Positions 15,985 through 19,025 of a DNA stretch of 19,025 nt are shown in pieces. The DNA comes from JAUIIK01 sp963745675 (GTDB lineage Bacteria > Chloroflexota > Chloroflexia > Thermomicrobiales > CFX8): NCBI GenBank assembly GCA_963745675.1, contig CAVUYM010000019.1, positions 1 through 19,025 of the forward strand, read 5' to 3'. Position 1 is the stretch's first letter. Each line of letters opens with the position of its first letter. Position numbers and translations under genes: made by a program. The notes beneath the pieces were generated by a model, which saw only the letters and a list, made by a program, of their open reading frames with translations, was not told where the DNA came from and did no database searches.

Positions 15985-16413
15985 TTAATCACTTCCCAGC
16001 CGCAGCATCGTCGGGATGAAGATTGCGGCCGCGACGACGTGCATGAGCACGAGAAGCGCAACGCCTGTGCCGCTCGAATCGTCCTGGCTGAGGAGCCCGA
16101 GCGGCAGGATAAAGGAGACAAGCAGGCCGGTCAGCCCGACGATCATCCAGGTCCGTGCAGGGTTCTTCGCGAACCGGAGAATGATGACGAACGTGATCGT
16201 TGCGACAATGCCAAAGGCGATTGACGCCTTCACAACCGGCGCTGCTGACGCGAGTGGGTCGAATCCCCCGGGGACATCGAAGACACTTGTAGCGATTAGC
16301 CACACGATCAGATTTGCGACCATCGACGCTACGATCGAGGCGATTCCCGCTATCAAAATCGATGCCCATGGCATGGGTGCGCGTTGTTGTTCAATAGTTG
16401 ATTCCATGGGCAT
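15985..16413 (-). CDS. DUF6069-like four-helix membrane protein
   Basis: 142 aa, ATG at 16413 with GGAGGG 6 nt upstream. Four hydrophobic segments lie at about 18-40, 60-80, 88-106 and 116-136, with the family-like features ANLIVWLIA, LLVSFILPLG and LMHVVAAAIFIPTMLR. It resembles small DUF6069-type membrane proteins seen next to MarR/TetR regulators and exporters. No function is assigned to that family. It follows the MFS gene by 57 bp on the same strand and converges with the beta-glucosidase, so it is probably the last gene of the marR cluster. Confidence 0.75.
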   Translation of the reverse strand: MPMESTIEQQRAPMPWASILIAGIASIVASMVANLIVWLIATSVFDVPGGFDPLASAAPVVKASIAFGIVATITFVIILRFAKNPARTWMIVGLTGLLVSFILPLGLLSQDDSSGTGVALLVLMHVVAAAIFIPTMLRLGSD

Positions 16414-16470
16414 GCCTGTCCCTCCATTCCTGGATTGACCGTCGAGCGCTGGACTACCTCAGTCTCGCGC

Positions 16471-18132
16471 TCACTTCCCGATAGCCTGCGGGATGGCCTG
16501 CTGCCGGGGTTCCTGCGGCGCCGGCGCTTTCTCTCCGCTTCCAACGACGTTACGGATGAGTAATCCGGTCACTGCTGCAGCGGCCAGCACGGCGATACTG
16601 ATATTGAAGGTGCTCTGCATCGCATGGACGAAGGCCCGCGAGACGGCTTCCATGACCGCCGGGATCTGGTCCGCTTGCGCGGCCAGGTATCGCCGATGGA
16701 ACGAGTTCGGTGCGGCCTTCGCCAGCCAGTTCGGAGATGCGCGCCTTGAGCGCGGGATCGATCGCAACCCCTGCCAGCTCGTTGCTCGTGTAGGAGCCTG
16801 CCCAGCTCTGAAGCGCCGAGCCTAGAATCGCGATGCCGAGAATCTGGCCGAGGTTACGGGTCGTGTTCAGAATGCCGGAAGCGCTCCCTGAGATACGTGG
16901 CGGGACTTCCTTCATCGTCGCGTTCGTCATTGGCGGGAAGGTCATGCCCATGCCGAGACCGGTCACGACCAGCGCCGGGAAGAGATCCCAGATGCTTCGT
17001 TTCGAGGCGTCAGGCGGGTTGACAGAAAGAAGACGCCGGTTGCAGCGATCGACAGTCCGGCAACGAGCAGCCAGCGAGATCCGATCTTGTCGCTCAGGCG
17101 TCCGGCGATGGGCGCTACGAGCATGATCGTGAAGGCCATCGGGACGAGCGCCAACCCGGCCCGGATCGGCGTGTAGCCGAGGATCGCCCTGGAGGAAGAT
17201 CGTGATCGGGAAGAAGATGCCGAACATCCCGAATGCCATCACTCCAGTGATCACGTTGCCGGCCCAGAAGTTGCGCAGTTTGAAAAGCTCGACCTTCATC
17301 ATCGGATCCTGCTGACGCAGTTCCCACCAGACGAAGGCTGCCATCAGGACTATCCCGATCGCCAGCAGACCCAGGATCTCGGGACTCGTCCAGCCGTAGC
17401 GGTTGCCTTCGATCAGCGCGAAGACGATCGAGAAGATGCCAGCTCCCGATAGCAGGATGCCGCCCCAATCGAGCTTTGTCGTCGCTTGTGGATCGCGTGA
17501 TTCCGGGAACGATGTAGATGGCGGCGATGATCCCGACGATGCCGACCGGGACGTTGATCAGGAAGACCCATTCCCAGGCGTAGTTCGTGACGATGAGGCC
17601 GCCGATGATCGGACCGAAGACTGCGCCAAGCGCCGTGATCGCGCCCCAGATACCCATCGCCGCGCCGCGCCGTTCAGGCGGGAAGACGACGGTGATGAGC
17701 GAGAGCGTTTGCGGCATCATGAATGCGCCGCCGACGCCCTGCAGGGTGCGGAAGACGATCAGCGTGTTTGCGCCGCCGATACCGGTGACGTCGCCGACCC
17801 AACCGGATGCGGCGCTCAGTGCCGACGCGGCAGCGAAGATCGCCCATGCCGAGGATAAAGAGCCGTTTGCGGCCGAAGACATCGCCAAGCCGGCCAAAGG
17901 TCAACAGCAGAACGGCGAAGGCTAGCAGGTAACTATCGAGAATCCACTGGATCTCCGAAAGGTCGGCGTTGAGCCCCTCGCGGATCTTGACCTGTGCCAC
18001 GTTCACGATCGTGGTATCGAGCAACAACATGAAGATTGCGCCAGCCAGGACGGCCAACACGAGCCAGGGATTGCGTTCCTGGCTCGTGTTGGCGGCTACT
18101 GCTGGCGCGGCACTATTCGGGTTACCGGACAT
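16471..18132 (-). pseudogene. DHA2 (EmrB/QacA-type) MFS drug exporter, broken by at least five frameshifts
   Basis: Stitched across frames it is a full-length 14-helix antiporter of about 553 aa, start MSGNPNSAAPAVAANTSQER at 18132. Landmarks: LLLDTTIVNVA (helix 1), GRLGDVFGRKR (motif A), RTLQGVGGAFMMP, GPIIGGLI (motif C), VPESRDP once repaired, and a final part ending PQAIGK. The frame changes near 17843-17845 (extra base in a CCC run), 17505-17507 (GGG), 17187-17189 (CCC), about 17005-17025 (missing base) and about 16710-16735 (extra base). There are no further stops in the stitched frame. Such exporters expel hydrophobic drugs using the proton gradient. As sequenced the gene is non-functional; the indels could also be assembly errors. 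It starts 3 bp after the marR stop, so it is translationally coupled. Confidence 0.85.
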
Positions 18133-18135
18133 AGA

Positions 18136-18737
18136 TCACGCTCTCTCTCCATTGAGATTGAGGAGGTTACGACGCTGCGCCTCCTGTTTGCAATCGTCCG
18201 CATTCGCCGCATCCTGTTCGAAGACGTCGGCAAATGCTTCCAGTGTGCGGACGACGATCGGTTGCTCCTCCGGGGAGAAGCGATCGAAGACCATCGCAAC
18301 TCTAGAACGCTGAAGGTTCCAGAAATAGTCCGCTAGTTCGATGGCTTTTGGTGTGAGCTCGACGAGCACTTCACGCCGGTCATCGGGGTTAATCGTACGT
18401 TCGGCCAGCCCTGCTTCAACCAGACCATCGATCTGCTCCGAAGCGGTCGGCGCTGAGACGCCGATCCAGTTGGCGATATCGCCGACTTTAGCCGGCCCCT
18501 GGCGATAGAGCTGCATCGCGATCCTCATCTGGGCCGGCGAGCCGGGGCCGTTCCAACCCCTTGCACCGCGACCATGTCGACCGCCTTTGCGCCCGCGTCC
18601 GCGCGCCCAGGGTGGACCGCCACGCATGCCCTGGGTCCGGGTGGTCCGCCGATATGCCGGAGCATGCTTCGTTTGAAGCGTGGCAACAGTTCCATCGCGC
18701 GTTCGATGAGTTCGTCTTCTGTCGTTCTGGTATCCAT
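18136..18737 (-). CDS. MarR-family transcriptional regulator, one frameshift
   Basis: The start MDTRTTEDELIERAMELLPR at 18737 has AAAGGA upstream and is the usual MarR first helix. Near 18628-18645 the reading changes by one base to the frame that continues through a Gly/Arg-rich linker (PPWARGRGRKGG) and the winged helix: AQMRIAMQLYRQGP, VGDIANWIGVSAPTASEQID and the wing GLAERTINPDDRREVLVELT. The C-terminal helix is YFWNLQRSRVAMVFDRFS. One base appears missing in the linker, or the Gly/Arg-rich part replaces an ordinary linker. The normal role is ligand-released repression of its own operon. The stop (18136-18138) is 3 bp before the exporter's ATG, a classic marR-efflux arrangement. Confidence 0.85.
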
Positions 18738-18781
18738 TGTGTTTCCTTTCAGGATTGATACCAGATTAGTTCGACTGCCGA

Positions 18782-18810
18782 ATGATAAGGTATCCGAATT
18801 ATAATGTCAA
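18782..18810 (-). promoter_or_regulatory. Strong promoter and operator candidate for the marR-MFS cluster
   Basis: On the minus strand -35 TTGACA (18805-18810), a 17-bp spacer and -10 TATCAT (18782-18787) lie about 45 bp before the marR ATG. Direct repeats AAGGTATCCGAA (18787-18798) and AAGGTTTCCGAA (18809-18820), as read on the plus strand, sit 22 bp apart over the spacer and -35. This fits a site where MarR would block RNA polymerase. Confidence 0.7.
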
Positions 18811-18882
18811 GGTTTCCGAAGTAAATTCGTAATTCGAATGATCCATCGATCCCGTAAGGACTGATTGGCGCCTTCCATTTTT

Positions 18883-19025
18883 GGCATCCCGAGCGGAGGC
18901 TCCGCGCAGAGAGGGATCTACGTACGATAGCTTGGTGATACAGGGTCGATGATCTGGAGGGCATGTGATCATTGATGGTGCGTGGCGGCGGTACATCACA
19001 ATCTCCGAGCTAGATCCCTCGCTGC
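18883..19025. repeat. Interspersed repeat at the right edge (partial)
   Basis: GCATCCCGAGCGGAG...GAGGGATCTA at 18883-18920 resembles the TCATCCTGAGCG...GAAGGATCTA element at 4809. Its GAGGGATCT (18911-18919) is inverted as AGATCCCTC at 19012-19020. The element may run past the window. No gene is seen in this last stretch. Confidence 0.45.

Noticed and set aside
16254..16272. GGGTCGAATCCCCC as a tRNA T-arm
   Set aside because: It lies inside the coding sequence of the DUF6069-like protein and no anticodon or acceptor stem can be placed around it.

Overview
The window is a GC-rich (about 60% by eye) bacterial chromosomal segment. No ribosomal marker is present, so taxonomy is inferred. The gene set (secreted NHL propellers on Ser/Pro linkers, an HD-GYP protein fused to a LuxR domain, a DUF6069-like membrane protein, a VSGG-repeat surface protein and TCATCCTGAGCG-type interspersed repeats) fits Chloroflexota, perhaps a Thermomicrobia relative. 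No tRNA, rRNA, CRISPR array, transposase or integrase was seen.

Left part (1-7668): a decayed NHL-repeat fragment precedes a 918-aa membrane-anchored or secreted double beta-propeller protein. Then come an unannotated 56-aa single-pass membrane protein and a 140-aa membrane protein. On the minus strand lies the most striking gene: an AhpD/peroxidase-related protein whose only interruption is an in-frame TGA exactly at the second cysteine of the CxxC catalytic motif. Both sides stay in one frame and a plausible SECIS hairpin follows, so I read it as a 192-aa selenoprotein (CxxU). Next are an interspersed repeat, a GNAT acetyltransferase with a one-base frameshift, and a 689-aa propeller lipoprotein.

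Middle (7776-12051, plus strand): an HD-GYP-LuxR protein with a perfect TATAAT six bases before its ATG (probably leaderless), an alpha/beta hydrolase, and a GMC oxidoreductase with the His/Asn pair of choline-oxidase-type enzymes.

Right part (12052-19025): a secreted protein made of about fifteen 15-residue VSGG repeats, split by one frameshift, and about 230 bp behind its end a decayed paralogue of its N-terminal half. Then a GH1 beta-glucosidase with an operator-like inverted repeat upstream. A minus-strand marR / DHA2-type MFS exporter / DUF6069 cluster follows, driven by a near-consensus promoter with a direct-repeat operator candidate. The exporter is interrupted by at least five single-base indels, mostly in GGG/CCC runs, and marR by one. 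Together with the other two frameshifts this suggests either indel errors in the assembly or local gene decay. The selenoprotein call does not depend on an indel.
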